From: Welwitschia mirabilis
Taxonomy: Eukaryota; Gnetophyta; Gnetopsida; Welwitschiales
Direction: 5' to 3'
DNA length: 64,000 nt
Assembly: GCA_051453625.1 (NCBI GenBank)
Contig: JBOZIK010000001.1
Location: forward strand, 223,265,221 to 223,329,220
The notes below the pieces were generated by a model. That model worked only from the letters and a program-made list of their open reading frames with translations, did no database searches and was not told the origin of the DNA. Every line of letters starts with the position of its first letter. Position 1 is the first letter of the stretch. The position numbers were made by a program, and so were the translations under genes. Positions 28,345 through 39,420 of the stretch are shown piece after piece.

Positions 28345-29110
28345 ATATAAGCTATATCAAGAGTTGCAAGAATAAGATCCTCAATTCCACTTGTAAAGAA
28401 TCTTAGGAGCATCACAGGTATAGGAAAAAAGTAAGAAACCAGAGAAACAAGAATAACAACTACCAATTTATTAGTTACTATATTTCTAAAAAGTCAAAAA
28501 TTAAGTGATAAAGGTATTATAAAATATTATAATATATTAATAAGTAAAAGGATTGAAGTTGACTGAATATATTTATAGAAAAAACTTAATCCTTTTTTTT
28601 TGCAAGACCCACATAGAAATAATGCTCCTAATGTCAATAAAGCTAAAGAAACTATAGTATTAAGATCATTTATGAATGTAGATAATTCATCATGGAGTAG
28701 TTTAACAACTCCCTGGGAAATAATAAGCACTTTTTCAGTTTGAAACAAAGATAAATAGAAACATGGTTCTAATAAAAGGAAACTAATAAATATATTCTTA
28801 TTTTCCAATTTGGGTTCTAGCCAAGTTTCTAATAAATTCAAGTAAATATTCAAAAAAAATTTTTTGACCCATTGGAATAATTTGTGAATCTCAAAGAGTT
28901 AGAATAGCTAAATCTAATAAAATAATAAGAAAATAGAATAGTTAGGTCTAATAAAATAATAAGAAAAAACCAAGACATTAGAAGTACTTGTGCATGAACT
29001 TTAAAATTTGCTATTTAACAATATAAATGTTCGCCTACTTCTATGCCAGAAATATCTATAAAATTATTAAGTGTAGTAATAGTATTTTGTATAATGTGAA
29101 TATTACTTTT
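28345..29110 (-). pseudogene. atpI: Plastid-derived atpI (ATP synthase CF0 subunit a), broken
   Basis: The minus-strand frame at 28,527-28,853 contains LLHDELSTFINDLNTIVSLA and KKGLSFFYKYIQ, matching the HGELAAPTNDINTTVALA and KKGLSYFGKYIQPTP parts of plastid AtpI. An N-terminal ISGIEVGEHLYC stretch lies near 29,050 and the C-terminal ATL-IAYI end near 28,350. Stops break the frame. Confidence 0.85.
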
Positions 29111-29424
29111 AGAAATACCTTTAAAAAGATCCTTAAAGAAGAACTTATGTTATGTTGATTGAAAAATTGATTTCTAAATCCTTTCATCCTTAAAGAATGA
29201 AACTAAAAATCAGAAGGACTGAATATGAAATGTTTTGAAAATTGGGAAATAGCTATATTTCTTATTTTGATTAAATTAATCAATTATTTTTATTTTTATT
29301 TATTAGTATCTAATTATGTATTACACAATTTATGATTATGTATTACCTAATTTATAAAGTAACGAATAATTAGTATCATAGCAAAACTTAGTAATCAACT
29401 TTGTTTAACAATTAGTAATTTTAC

Positions 29425-30170
29425 TGTTGACTAGTCTTATAGCTAGTGAAAACTACTGATATAAATCTATTTAGGATTAATTTATCAAATCCTAAGGTTT
29501 CATCATTGGCTAGAATTGGGATATCAACTAAATCTGGATCATAAGTTTTATCAACTAAACTAATTGTTAAAATGGATACAGAACGCTAATCTTTAGATTT
29601 CAAATTTTAAGTTTGTCTATAAAGATATAATTAAAGTGTTTTAGTATTTATAATGGACTTGTATTACAAATAACTAAATTCTAAAACTTCATTGACAAGT
29701 TCTACTAGGTCTCATATCATATAACCTATGGTTCTAGGTCTAAAATAATTAAGATAGAACAACTTTTTTCTTAAGTTAAATACTTTGTTATGTAAAAGAA
29801 TAGTAAATTCTTTTTTTTTACTAGGGGTAAGAAGCATTCAAATATTGATGAATTAACTAAATTGATTTAAAGTCAGTAGAATCATATCCACTTTTCTAGG
29901 ATCATAAGTTAAAGAAATTAAAACAATATTTCTTTTACTAAAAAAATATTCTTATCATAGTTTTTCTTCATAAACTCAATTAAGTTACAGAGAAACACAC
30001 TTGTCTTGACAAATTTATCTATTTTTAAGGTATAAGTATGATTAATCTTTTGCTTTATATCTATGAAATAAGTGCAATGTTTCTCTTTTTTCTTCTACTA
30101 TGATAGAAAAGCAATCACTCTCTTTCAATATAGTATAAATATTCATCCCATAATTTAATCAATGCTTGAG
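29425..30170 (-). pseudogene. rps2: Plastid-derived rps2, broken
   Basis: The block YDPDLVDIPILANDE near 29,505-29,560 matches CDPDLADISIPANDD of plastid ribosomal protein S2. Weaker matches extend to the N-terminal half (FVKTSVFLC near 29,990 for TARFLSEAC). It lies just upstream of atpI, as in plastid genomes. Many stops and shifts are present. Confidence 0.7.
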
Positions 30171-30639
30171 ATCCATAATATGTAGGAATATATTACTTAT
30201 ATTATTTTCAAAATATGTTGAAGTTTGAAGCAAGTTTTATAATTAGAAAATAACCAATCCATATTGACTTTTATTAAAGGAACATAAGATTTTATTGCTA
30301 GACTTTGGAACAAATAGATTGACTAGTTCCTTAGGACCTATCAATAAAATCCCTTTGAAAAGGAATGGTCCTTAAAATAAAGGAGTCTTTCTAGCTTTAG
30401 AAAATATTTTTTGGTTTAGATTTATCAATCTTATGATAAAAGTAAGGAAGAGTCTTTTTTTCATTTTGCTAAACAAAATGAATTAAACCTATAATTCATT
30501 TTAGCTCTTTTTAAAAAATCTTAACTAAATATTTTAAGTACATAAACCTTAGCTCTTCTATGATTTGATAACGTTCATATATAGGATGCCTGTTGCTAAA
30601 ATTCAACTCAAATTAGGAGATGTATTAAAATTGCAAAAA

Positions 30640-30840
30640 CATAAAAACAACATAATTGAAATGGAAGGAATAGTTAATAAAGCATGTCCTACTAGTATTT
30701 TTCAAGTCTTATTGAATAATAAAAAACTCCTTTAGCTTATATTTTGAGCAAGACTCAACAAAAGAAAATACCAATATTAGGGGGATTTATGGCTAGGATA
30801 GATGATTTAAAGACTTAGTTAAATTAATAAGAAATGAGAG
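30640..30840 (+). pseudogene. infA: Plastid-derived infA (translation initiation factor 1), broken
   Basis: Plus-strand text NNIIEMEGIVNKACPTSIF then QVLLNN matches plastid IF-1, and a downstream frame gives a weaker match to the ISGKIRRNYIRILPGDRV part. The IEMEG form resembles the IDMEGVV start of gymnosperm infA more than the angiosperm HEGLI form. Stops and a shift make it non-functional. Confidence 0.7.
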
Positions 30841-30849
30841 GGATGAATG

Positions 30850-33800
30850 GATATTCAGGAAATAATGGATTATTCAATTATTAAATTAAATTCTAGGTTT
30901 TCTAAGTGAAAGGATTTAAGGTAATGATTGTATAGGTTGTAATGCTTAGGATCGTTTTAGGTAAGAGAGATGAACACATAAAAATGAGTTTAATATTTTT
31001 TTTTCCAAACTTAAATATAATATAAAATAAAAATCTATTTCAAAATAAAAGTCTAACCTAGAAGCTAAAAATATTTTATGATAACATATGCTAAAAGGCT
31101 AAAAATTGTAGAAGCAAAGGTCAGATGATTTAAGACTTTGTAAAGAAGTTTGAACTAGAAGGGAATCCATATAGTCTTTTACATAATAATTCATAAAACT
31201 AGAAATAAACTTAGTACAAAAATAAAGATTTATGTGTTTAAAATTAGCATTAGTTCATTTCTTAGCTTGTTTATGTTTATTCAATAACTTTTGCAAGACA
31301 TCATTTTAAGAGAGAGAATTCAAAAACACTTACTAAGATAGATGTTTATTAGAGGAATCATGTATAAGGTCTTATAAAGATGGGTTTAATTTTAGAGAGG
31401 GTTTGGCTGTTTTATTAAGGCTTGGATTTTTCTTAACAAATAAAGATGAAGATACAATTGTTGGTTCATAAGGTTGTTAACAGAAGGATGAGGATTTCTT
31501 ATAGGATGAATCATGTAAAGGTTATTTACTAATGTTATTTCCCTCATTAAGGTCATTAGTGGATTACTCTTCATGTATATTCTTAAGTAAAAATAGTTAT
31601 GATTCAATGCTCTCTTTGTTAATATTAGTTATTAACTTATCCTTTTTTTATCTCTCTAAAGTATACCGTTAATCAAATGTTTGCTTATCTTTTAATGATT
31701 ACTCATCAATTTATGCATTTAATCCTACTTCAAAGTAAACCTTCATGTACATAATCATTCATTCTATAGTATCTTCTTAAACTCAAGATCTTTTTAGATT
31801 TTATTACTAGTTTCTTCATCAATCCTAAGGGATATAGCTTGAGTATCATTGGTTTCACAATTCTTAATCCTTTTGAAGTTTTCAAAACACTTAGATTCAT
31901 GGATTATAGGAAGATCTCCTTTTATTAGTTGAGATTTATAAGGATTTAAGCATTAGTCTCTATTATTTACTAAAGGATTTAGTTATGGATTTGGAAATTT
32001 TAGTCAATATTACTGAGGAAAGAGGATTTTATTTCATAATTCTTTAATGATTATGGTTATTTTGGTTTTAAATATTCATGAATTTTATTAATAAATCCTT
32101 AAAAAGTATAGATGATGGTTGTTTTTGTATGTAGAAAGATGGAAGATAAATATTAAATAACAAGGAATAAGAATCATAAGGAATGGTAGAAGTCATAAGA
32201 TCAAATTTCTCTTATAAAAATAAAGCTTTTCAAATTTAGCATAAGAAAGTTGATCTTTATGTATAGCATGTTAGTTAAATAAATATAAAAAGGATTATTA
32301 AGGATAAGGATTGTTATAATTACATTGGATGTAGTTCACTAAAGTTTTCTTTGGCTAAATGTAATCTGCTATAGTTTTTAGGTTAAAAATAATTCGGTAC
32401 ATTATAGGGATTTTTATAGTTTCCATAGGAAAAATAAGGTACCTTTTATAGTATTCTACAAACCACATTCCCAAACCATGTCAACTTTTCAGAAAATGAT
32501 ATATGACATTTACTAAAATATTACATTTTCATTACTTTTTAAAGATGTAGAATAGGCTTGATATTAAAACACATTTAAAGGAATGAGACACGGATTCATG
32601 CATAATATGAGATTATTCTAAATAGAAAAGCCAGTTGCACTGGTCAGGGAAATTAATAGCATCAATTTAGTTGTGATTTATAGTTGTGAAAAAGTCTTGA
32701 AAGTTAACATAGCTCTTACAAGAATTCAATGTTATAAGATCAAAAATAAAACAAAATATAAATAACAACAACACATAAAAAATTTAAATCATAAAGTTAT
32801 TTTTAGTGTCTTAATGTTTATGATAGCAAATTCACTTAGAAAATTAAAACTAAAATTAAAAATTGAGAAAATAAAAAGCTAGCAAAGTAAGTTAAATTTT
32901 TATTTTTTGCTCTTTTATTATAGCCTATAAAAGTACTATTACATGTAAAACAAAAACTAAGTTAGAGTTAAAAAACTAAAGAAAAAGTAAAAATGGACTA
33001 GTTCAAGTATCATTAGAAAATAACTAATACTAATTACTATAAAGAAAGAACATAGAACATTAAAAAAAAGAAGAAGAAGAAGAAAAAGTGGACTAGTTTA
33101 GGTATCAATAAAAAGGACTAGTAGTTACCACTAGAAAAATAAAAATCAACTAAAAAATTACAAGAAATTAAAGTTCTGACTTTTTGAGTGACTATCATGG
33201 TATTATTTTCAACAAATATGTTAAAAATCTTTAATCTTTTAGTATAAAAACTAAATTTAAACAAGGTAAGAATCTAGTATTATTCTTCCATAGGAAGAAT
33301 TAGAATTAACTAAAAAATAATTATAGAATATTAATTAACTTAAAAATTACAAAAATAAAGGGAAAAAGAATAGGGTTCAGAATTTGTTAAAACTTCAATT
33401 TTAAAAACAAGGAATCAAGTAAGCTCCAAGGGTTTACTCAACTTATCCTTCTACAAATATTCATTCTATTTATATTTTGTACTATTCTAAAATAATTCAA
33501 ACTTTTAGGTAGTAATAATTTTAGTCATGATGACATAATATCACTCACCATATAAGAGTGGATGACTTTGAAAGTTAGTAATCCTTCACAGCCTCAAACT
33601 AAGCATGGAAAGTATGAACTTATTATGCATAAGATACATCAAATTAAAAAGGACTAGGGTAGTTAACTAATGAGTTTACTAGGTTGATAAAACAACTTGG
33701 TAGAAAAGCTATTATTTAAGCATTCCTAGTATGAAGTAATTCATGATTAATAATCAAAATAATAATAACTCATTATATATTATATTAAATAAAGACACAT

Positions 33801-34900
33801 TATATAAGAGATAGAAGAAAGTTGAAAGAACTCCTTAAGGTGACCTTAAAGTAAGCTTACTCCCTAAGAAATAATTGATAATACAATGTTAACTTAATGT
33901 TTCAAGGATTCTTTTACTTTCCAAAATCAAGAATGTTCTAACAAAGGGATTAAAGCCCTTTTATAAGTAAGGATGAGGGTGGGCAATGGCTACACGCCTT
34001 TACCTTATAGTTTTATGTGAGTGATTATCAAAATTTGGTATTAGGTAGAATATTTATAATCTTTCATTATGTAAAGATAATCATAATGAGGCCAACACTT
34101 GGCTCCTAGATACTATTTATTCTACCAACCACTAATGCTACTGTATGTCTTCAATGTTATCCTACTAAATAATGCCATATTTTATTATTGTGTCTTATTA
34201 TTATTACTATGATAGATAATTGATAATTTAAGTTATTTTCAAGGGAAAATTTAAATGAAGCACCTAATTTAATTTCATTGAATTTTGAATGACAAGTTAG
34301 GAATGTGAGTTTGAAAATATTCTATGTAGAAGAATAATTAACACAGACTAATCTAGATAATGGTGTTAAAATTTTGAACTAGATAATCATCATTTTAAAG
34401 AATGTTCTTCAAGATGTAGTAAATATCCTCAAATGTTATGAAAAGGTGATAAGTCCATAATTTATAGGGAAAAAATAAAATACATGTTTTAATAATAAAT
34501 GGATTATACTAATATATTCCATTCAAATAAATTAGTTAATTAGCTTGATTCAAATATGGAATTTGATATGTTAATAATTAGGAATAATCTATAGAGCTAC
34601 TAGGGTAAAGTAATCCATCATGGTCTATAATTTTGTCTTTCATATTGACCTCTTGATTATAATCATTATGAATAGCCTCAAACTAGATCATAATGTATTT
34701 CTTTAAGTTTATTTAGTGTTTTAAATCCCTAACTTTATAATCCAAATTAAATTTGTATTACAAAAACTTTTTTAGAGATGTTAGCTATATAAAATGTATT
34801 TCTATTAGTAAATTTAGGTTTAGTTGCCTATAAGTGATATTTATTTGTAGAAATACCTCTTTTACCCTTTTTCTTTAGCTTACTTTAAATGTGCATACTT
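30850..34900. other. AT-rich stretch, no gene identified
   Basis: On the minus strand, 31.1-32.3 kb holds longer broken frames of coding-like text (for example 31,392-31,607) that I cannot assign to a family. A (GAA)n run lies at about 33,066-33,090. Two related blocks containing tggactagtt and agtatca lie near 32,990 and 33,085. Confidence 0.5.
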
Positions 34901-35071
34901 GTAAGAGTTTTTAGCTTAGTAGTGTAGGTAACATAAGTAGTCTCTAACTTGTCACTTATTTTTATTAATTTATAATAAACCCATATGAAATCTTGAATAA
35001 ATACTTATATATTAATAATTATTCTTAATATAAACTTTCTTTTGTTTACATCCTTTGCACCAATCCATGGA

Positions 35072-35171
35072 NNNNNNNNNNNNNNNNNNNNNNNNNNNNN
35101 NNNNNNNNNNNNNNNNNNNNNNNNNNNNNNNNNNNNNNNNNNNNNNNNNNNNNNNNNNNNNNNNNNNNNNN
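35072..35171. other. Assembly gap, 100 N
   Basis: A run of N of standard fixed length, so the true size is unknown. Confidence 0.99.
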
Positions 35172-35179
35172 TGACATAA

Positions 35180-36490
35180 ATGAAACTTCCAACTAATTAC
35201 AAGAATGAGCTTCATCAGCATGTAGAGGGTTTTCATGTACAATTAACTACGGATTTTGCTCCATTAAACTATTTTTGCATAGTTTATTCCAAACCTATTC
35301 AACATTATCACTAATGTCATTTATTTAAGATAAAAAATACATCCATTTTCCTGAAGTACCTCCATGTCTAGTTAATCCAACATAGATGATGTCGAATTAC
35401 TTATCATAGTATCATCAAAAACATGACAAGATATTACTACTATTCTTTGGATGTTTGCTAAACTAGTTGCAAATGTATCTGTGTAATCACACATTTCAAA
35501 TCCTAAGTTTACTAAGATTTTATTTAGCTTAGTATGCCAAGAGTGTGGTGCTTAATTCAAGCCATAGAAAGACTTCTTCAATCTACAACCCTTATGCTCA
35601 AGTATCTTCAAGTCAAACATTTTGACTAATTCAAATAAATCTCCTCTATTAGATTCTTGTTTAGAAATGTAGTTTTGACATCGAGCTTATATACCCTCCA
35701 TCCTCTATAAGCAACCAAAGAAACTAGTGTTGGAATGGTCTACCACTTGGCTCTAGGTGTAGAGACTTCTAGGTAGGTAGGACCTAGCTTTTGTGTAAAA
35801 TTATTTGCTACCAATCTTGCTTTGCACTTTTTTTAGTGCTTCATCTGATTTATACTTAATTCTAAACACCCATTTATCCCTTATCAATTTCTTTCCAAGA
35901 GGTAAGTCCACAACTTCCCATGTGCTTTGTTGATCAAAGATTCATGTCCTCATTATCAATGTTCTCTCACCTCCTTGAAGCTAGTTGGTTTGAAGGAAGG
36001 TAAATTTCAATAGGATCCTCCCCATTTCCCTCACTTGATGGAAATTAACTTCCTATGTAAATGCTAGGTTTATTTACATCTTTCAGTCAAATCTCCTCTA
36101 GAAGCTAATGTCTTCACAACTTTCATGCCTTGTGAGATCAGGTGTAGGAATGCTCACAATCTTGTCGCTTGCCTTAGGGACATCTTCAATAGAGTCATCT
36201 AAGTCAAAATGAATATCAAATTAAAACAAATAATCCTACACAACACTATGCTAGTTGCTATTGTATGAGTTTAGCCTCCTCGATGTTGTTCATCTCCTAG
36301 AGGTAACCAATAAAGCTAGCCATCTGCGGGTTCTTGGATTTTCTACTACAACATTGCATTCAAAGGGTCCCTCTTGCCCAAATACCTAAATCCTTGCATC
36401 ACATTCACACAGCAAGACTTCTTTGTACTTTCCCTTGTGGGTACTTGTCCTATCATCTAGTGTAATGAGTCTTTCCTGGATTTTGCAAAG
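35180..36490 (-). mobile_element. Ty1/copia pol fragment (integrase C-terminus to RT)
   Basis: The minus strand reads STWEVVDLPLGKKLI then KWVFRIKYKSDE near 35.85-35.93 kb, which is the copia RT N-terminal block. KKSFYGLN-APHSW follows near 35.55-35.60 kb, and a degenerate catalytic block FDDTMISNS near 35.4 kb. Weak integrase C-terminal text extends to about 36.48 kb. No LTRs were found, and the RNase H side runs into the N gap. Confidence 0.8.
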
Positions 36491-36583
36491 GCAACACCTC
36501 AAAAAACTATAATTTTAATTTATTTTTAAAAAAAAGCTTTATACCCCTTAGTATTTATACTATACCAAGTGTGTATGAACATT

Positions 36584-36612
36584 TTATTTTATTATTATTA
36601 TTATTATTATTT
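36584..36612 (+). repeat. (TTA)n microsatellite
   Basis: About nine uninterrupted trinucleotide repeats. Confidence 0.95.
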
Positions 36613-37044
36613 AGAAGCATTCTCAATTGATAAGATGCTAAAATATGCAAGTTTATTATCAATATGAGTTTATTATCAATACCTTCCCATTCAAGTCAAT
36701 TGGGGGCCTGTAATAGTGTATTACGCGCTTGCACTGCTCTTGCGGTGCATTGAAATGAATGTTGATTACTAGTACATAGGATAACCTTGCAACGGCTAGA
36801 TGGCACACATCACTCTCTTTTATGCTGCAAGCACTTCAAATGTCTGAAATTGCATTCGAAGTACTTGCTGTCTAATCAAGCTCTTAATCTACAGAGCTCT
36901 TCACAATTCAACTTCTTTCACAAATTGAAAATCAGAAAGGAATTCCTCTCAGACACATTTCATCTTTTAAGCAAAGCCCATAAGTCGTGTCAAGATCATA
37001 ATATGCGGGATACATAGTAAACAAAGAAGCAACACCGATTGGCA

Positions 37045-37781
37045 TCATTCCTGTTTTGAACCCTGAGCTGCAGGGTCTTCTTCATATACCAAGAGGATTT
37101 CACCGCCCTCTGCCAAACTCTGATCAAGAATCTTCTTAGGTCTTCCTCTCTGTTCCTGAAAGCGTAAAGGACAAGGCAAATCGCTATCTAGATTATACCA
37201 CATATCATCAATTTGCTTCAAAGCAATCCAGTCTCTATTGTTCCAGAGCCCGCGCCATCTCGGCATAGACTTATTCACGATAATACCAGTCAATAACATC
37301 TCTGAAGACGAGTTGAGATCCATTAACGCTGCACCATTACGCTTGTCATGTCAAACGACTCGCTTCCCTTTCCGCTCCAAAGCAGCAAACAAAACGTTAA
37401 TATCGTAATTGTCGGTCAGTGTATTATGGTGAGGCTTCGACACAAATGAAACAGGATTCCACAGAGCTTTGTTTGGATCAATTCTTCTTAATCCATTTGC
37501 AATAGAATCCAAGTCGGCCCTTCTGAATGCCTCGCCACTCTGATTTAAGCCAAAAAAATTTACACTTCTAGTGAGAATGTACAAACTATACTAACAAACT
37601 AACAGCAACATGGGTTTACGGCCNNNNNNNNNNACTGGCAAAGATTGTTGAGAGCATGAAGTAAGCAAAACTGGAGGCGTTGCGATGGAAACATCTGATG
37701 CCTAGAACGGGCATGACTTAGACAAAAGCGCTGCTTCACTATATCGTTTCGGTTGCCTGTTCTGCTCTGGACGCTATTCAT
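37045..37781 (-). pseudogene. JOSL: Josephin-like deubiquitinase family gene, disabled
   Basis: Read on the minus strand, the catalytic-Cys block is RLQFCLLHALNNLCQ (Cys codon 37,665-37,667). After an intron or gap it continues GEAFRRADLDSIA, SKPHHNTLTDNYDINVLFAAL, GLWNN, WYNLDSDL and an acidic tail ending at the stop at 37,045-37,047. This is the plant Josephin-like (JOSL) pattern of the ataxin-3 peptidase family, which removes ubiquitin. Two lesions stand out. TGA at 37,351-37,353 replaces the Trp of the family's VVWHDKR block, and the catalytic His of the RHW motif is Asp (GAC, 37,231-37,233). The catalytic Asn in WYNLDSDL is kept. Apart from that stop the exon at 37,045 to about 37,560 is open. 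An acceptor ...aaatcag lies near 37,535. The donor is lost at a 10-N gap. The N-terminal start is uncertain. Confidence 0.85.
37624..37633. other. Assembly gap, 10 N
   Basis: It falls in the intron or at the exon edge of the Josephin-like locus, just after the catalytic-Cys exon. Confidence 0.99.
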
Positions 37782-38201
37782 TTATGCACATTCTCTCAGA
37801 TTTTGAACAAAGAATTGCATGAAATTCTGGAAAGACCTGCAATTGCAAAAACCTTCCATTCTGTGAATCTGCATTTTCTGAACTCCCTGTTGTCGTTGTC
37901 AAATTACTCACGGTCAAATCATGCATATTGTCTGTCTCCAAAACATGTGCTTGTGTGAATTGAGTTCCCAAAGGCTTGTCATCATCAAATGTGGAAGGTT
38001 CTGCAGATAACCTGTTGCTTCGCCAAGAGGAGGCCGTGGGGGTGGCAACTGACTAAAGACAGATGTCCAGCCATCCCATTGAGACCAGTGTATCCTGTTT
38101 ATTCGACCTTTATTCTGCAAAGGATCTGCAGGGAGTCCTTGTGAAGAAATTTCTATCCATTTGGCTCGGTAAACAGGGTATACCCTGCTTCCACATTTTA
38201 C
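37774..38201 (-). pseudogene. Unidentified coding exon, probably frameshifted
   Basis: After a good splice acceptor (ctcgcag, 38,202-38,208) the minus strand is open with protein-like composition: VYPVYRAKWIEIS, then INRIHWSQWDGWTSVF, then LPPPRPPLGEATGYLQ. A shift near 38.0 kb moves into a second open frame beginning FDDDKPLGTQF that runs to about 37,774. I do not recognise the family. The Trp-rich and Pro-rich blocks look conserved rather than random. It lies directly upstream of the Josephin-like exon on the same strand and could be part of the same locus or a separate gene. Confidence 0.5.
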
Positions 38202-38354
38202 CTGCGAGAAAAAGCATATTTCATTGACTAGCTGTCATCGGATCCGCCACTCATTATATTCCCCTCTTTTGGCGACGCTGTGCAAGGAATGTCGTTTGAG
38301 AGAATCAAGGGACTGAACCACAAATCAATAGGTGAAGCATGATCTGGGATATCA

Positions 38355-38800
38355 ATGGCACATAACAAAAACAGAGGCAGCACAAACAAAGGAACGGCAT
38401 CACAAAGGAGAGCATTGCAAAAGGCATTTGGGACGCATTTTCAGAGAGCGATAGCGGGACACAGAACAGGAACGCCAGTAAAGGACGGCAACACAGAGAG
38501 TGCATTCACAGCGACGCGCATCAAATGCGAAGGAGAAGCATAAGAACGCCAACGAAGGACGGCAAGCATCAGAACAGCCAAAACGCCAAGGAGCGCAAAT
38601 AACAGGAGAACGCCAAGAAGAGGAGGCCATCAAAAAACGGACGGAATGACGACCAGAACACGGGCGAGAGGAGGAGAGAACAGCAGTGAAAGAAGAGACA
38701 GAGCATAAGGACAGGCCAAGAACAGAGACAGAAAAACAACGCACGCCAGCAACAGGAACGACAGCGTACAAGTCAATAACACAGGCAATAAGATTTCTCA
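38355..38800. other. T-poor, purine- and C-rich segment (strong strand asymmetry)
   Basis: Over about 440 bp the plus strand has very few T bases (about 5-10% by eye) in a window that is otherwise T-rich. It keeps many CG pairs. Degenerate motifs recur: aacgcca at about 38,471, 38,545, 38,580 and 38,609, and ggacggcaa twice, 74 bp apart. The minus-strand transcript would be CU-rich, like some plant 5' leaders. Open frames on both strands here (38,355-38,543 plus; 38,400-38,771 minus) are explained by the base composition. Its right edge is the start of the duplicated ubiquitin-RUB flank. Confidence 0.7.
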
Positions 38801-38802
38801 GG

Positions 38803-39420
38803 TTCTAATGCTACATCTATGCCTTTGTCAGTTCCTTAATTGTTGTACATCGATTTCTTTGCATCAGTTTATTATGTGATTTGAATGCCATCTCTTTTGG
38901 TAATTACCGGTAGTTTGTCAGACAGCTACATCTTTAGTCTACAACATATTATTGAGGTTTGCCACAACAATACTAGCGTTGTATTTAATAAAGATCTTTG
39001 GATCATATTTTAGACCCTTTCCATTTTCATAAGTGGAGTTTCTGTTCCGAGAGCGGATTCAATTTGAATACAAGTCCCTGTTGACACCGTTTTGCCTTCG
39101 TGTCTGCTTTTGGCGACGGATTGTTAGTTTTATACCATCTTTTTCAATCAATGAAATTTGACAATTTTCCTGATAGCATCATTCGACAGAATTATGATTT
39201 TGTGTAGTATTTAAATTTTGTGTCAACTATCCTTCCTTTAGTAGCGCGGCCAGGATGTGAACTCAAATCACTGACCATTTTAGAAGTATTCTTCACTTAA
39301 GTTTTGAAAAGTCCAGGAGTCACGTTGGGTTACTATAAACAGAAAATTCGAGGATCAAGAGTTTATGTTTTTTAAAGTTAGAGCTAATGAGCAATAAAGA
39401 AAAAAGGAGGTTTCTCGTGA
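38803..39420 (+). repeat. Ubiquitin-RUB 3' flank, copy 2
   Basis: This 618-bp segment matches 25,717-26,346 end to end in the same orientation. No ubiquitin or RUB coding sequence precedes it. The sequence upstream is the T-poor segment. It keeps CG at several sites where copy 1 has TG or CA, for example ggcgacgg against tgtgacag, and gcgcggcc against gcatggct. Confidence 0.92.

Larger units (their letters stand above)
27181..30850. other. Nuclear plastid DNA insert (NUPT), rearranged and decayed
   Basis: Five plastid genes are recognisable in pieces: atpA (-), rps8 (-), atpI (-), rps2 (-) and infA (+). rps2-atpI adjacency is the normal plastid order. The rps8 scrap between atpA and atpI, where atpF and atpH belong, and the opposite-strand infA are not. 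The insert is therefore a mosaic of several plastid pieces, or one piece rearranged later. All frames are riddled with stops. These are dead nuclear copies, not plastid genes. Confidence 0.85.

Noticed and set aside
27181-30850. Plastid genes as functional genes or as evidence that the window is plastid DNA
   Set aside because: All are truncated or full of stops, gene order is wrong, and they are embedded in nuclear transposon-rich DNA.
38400-38771. 123-residue minus-strand frame and a 62-residue plus-strand frame in the T-poor segment
   Set aside because: Scarcity of T removes stop codons on the plus strand, and skewed composition explains both frames. No domain resemblance.
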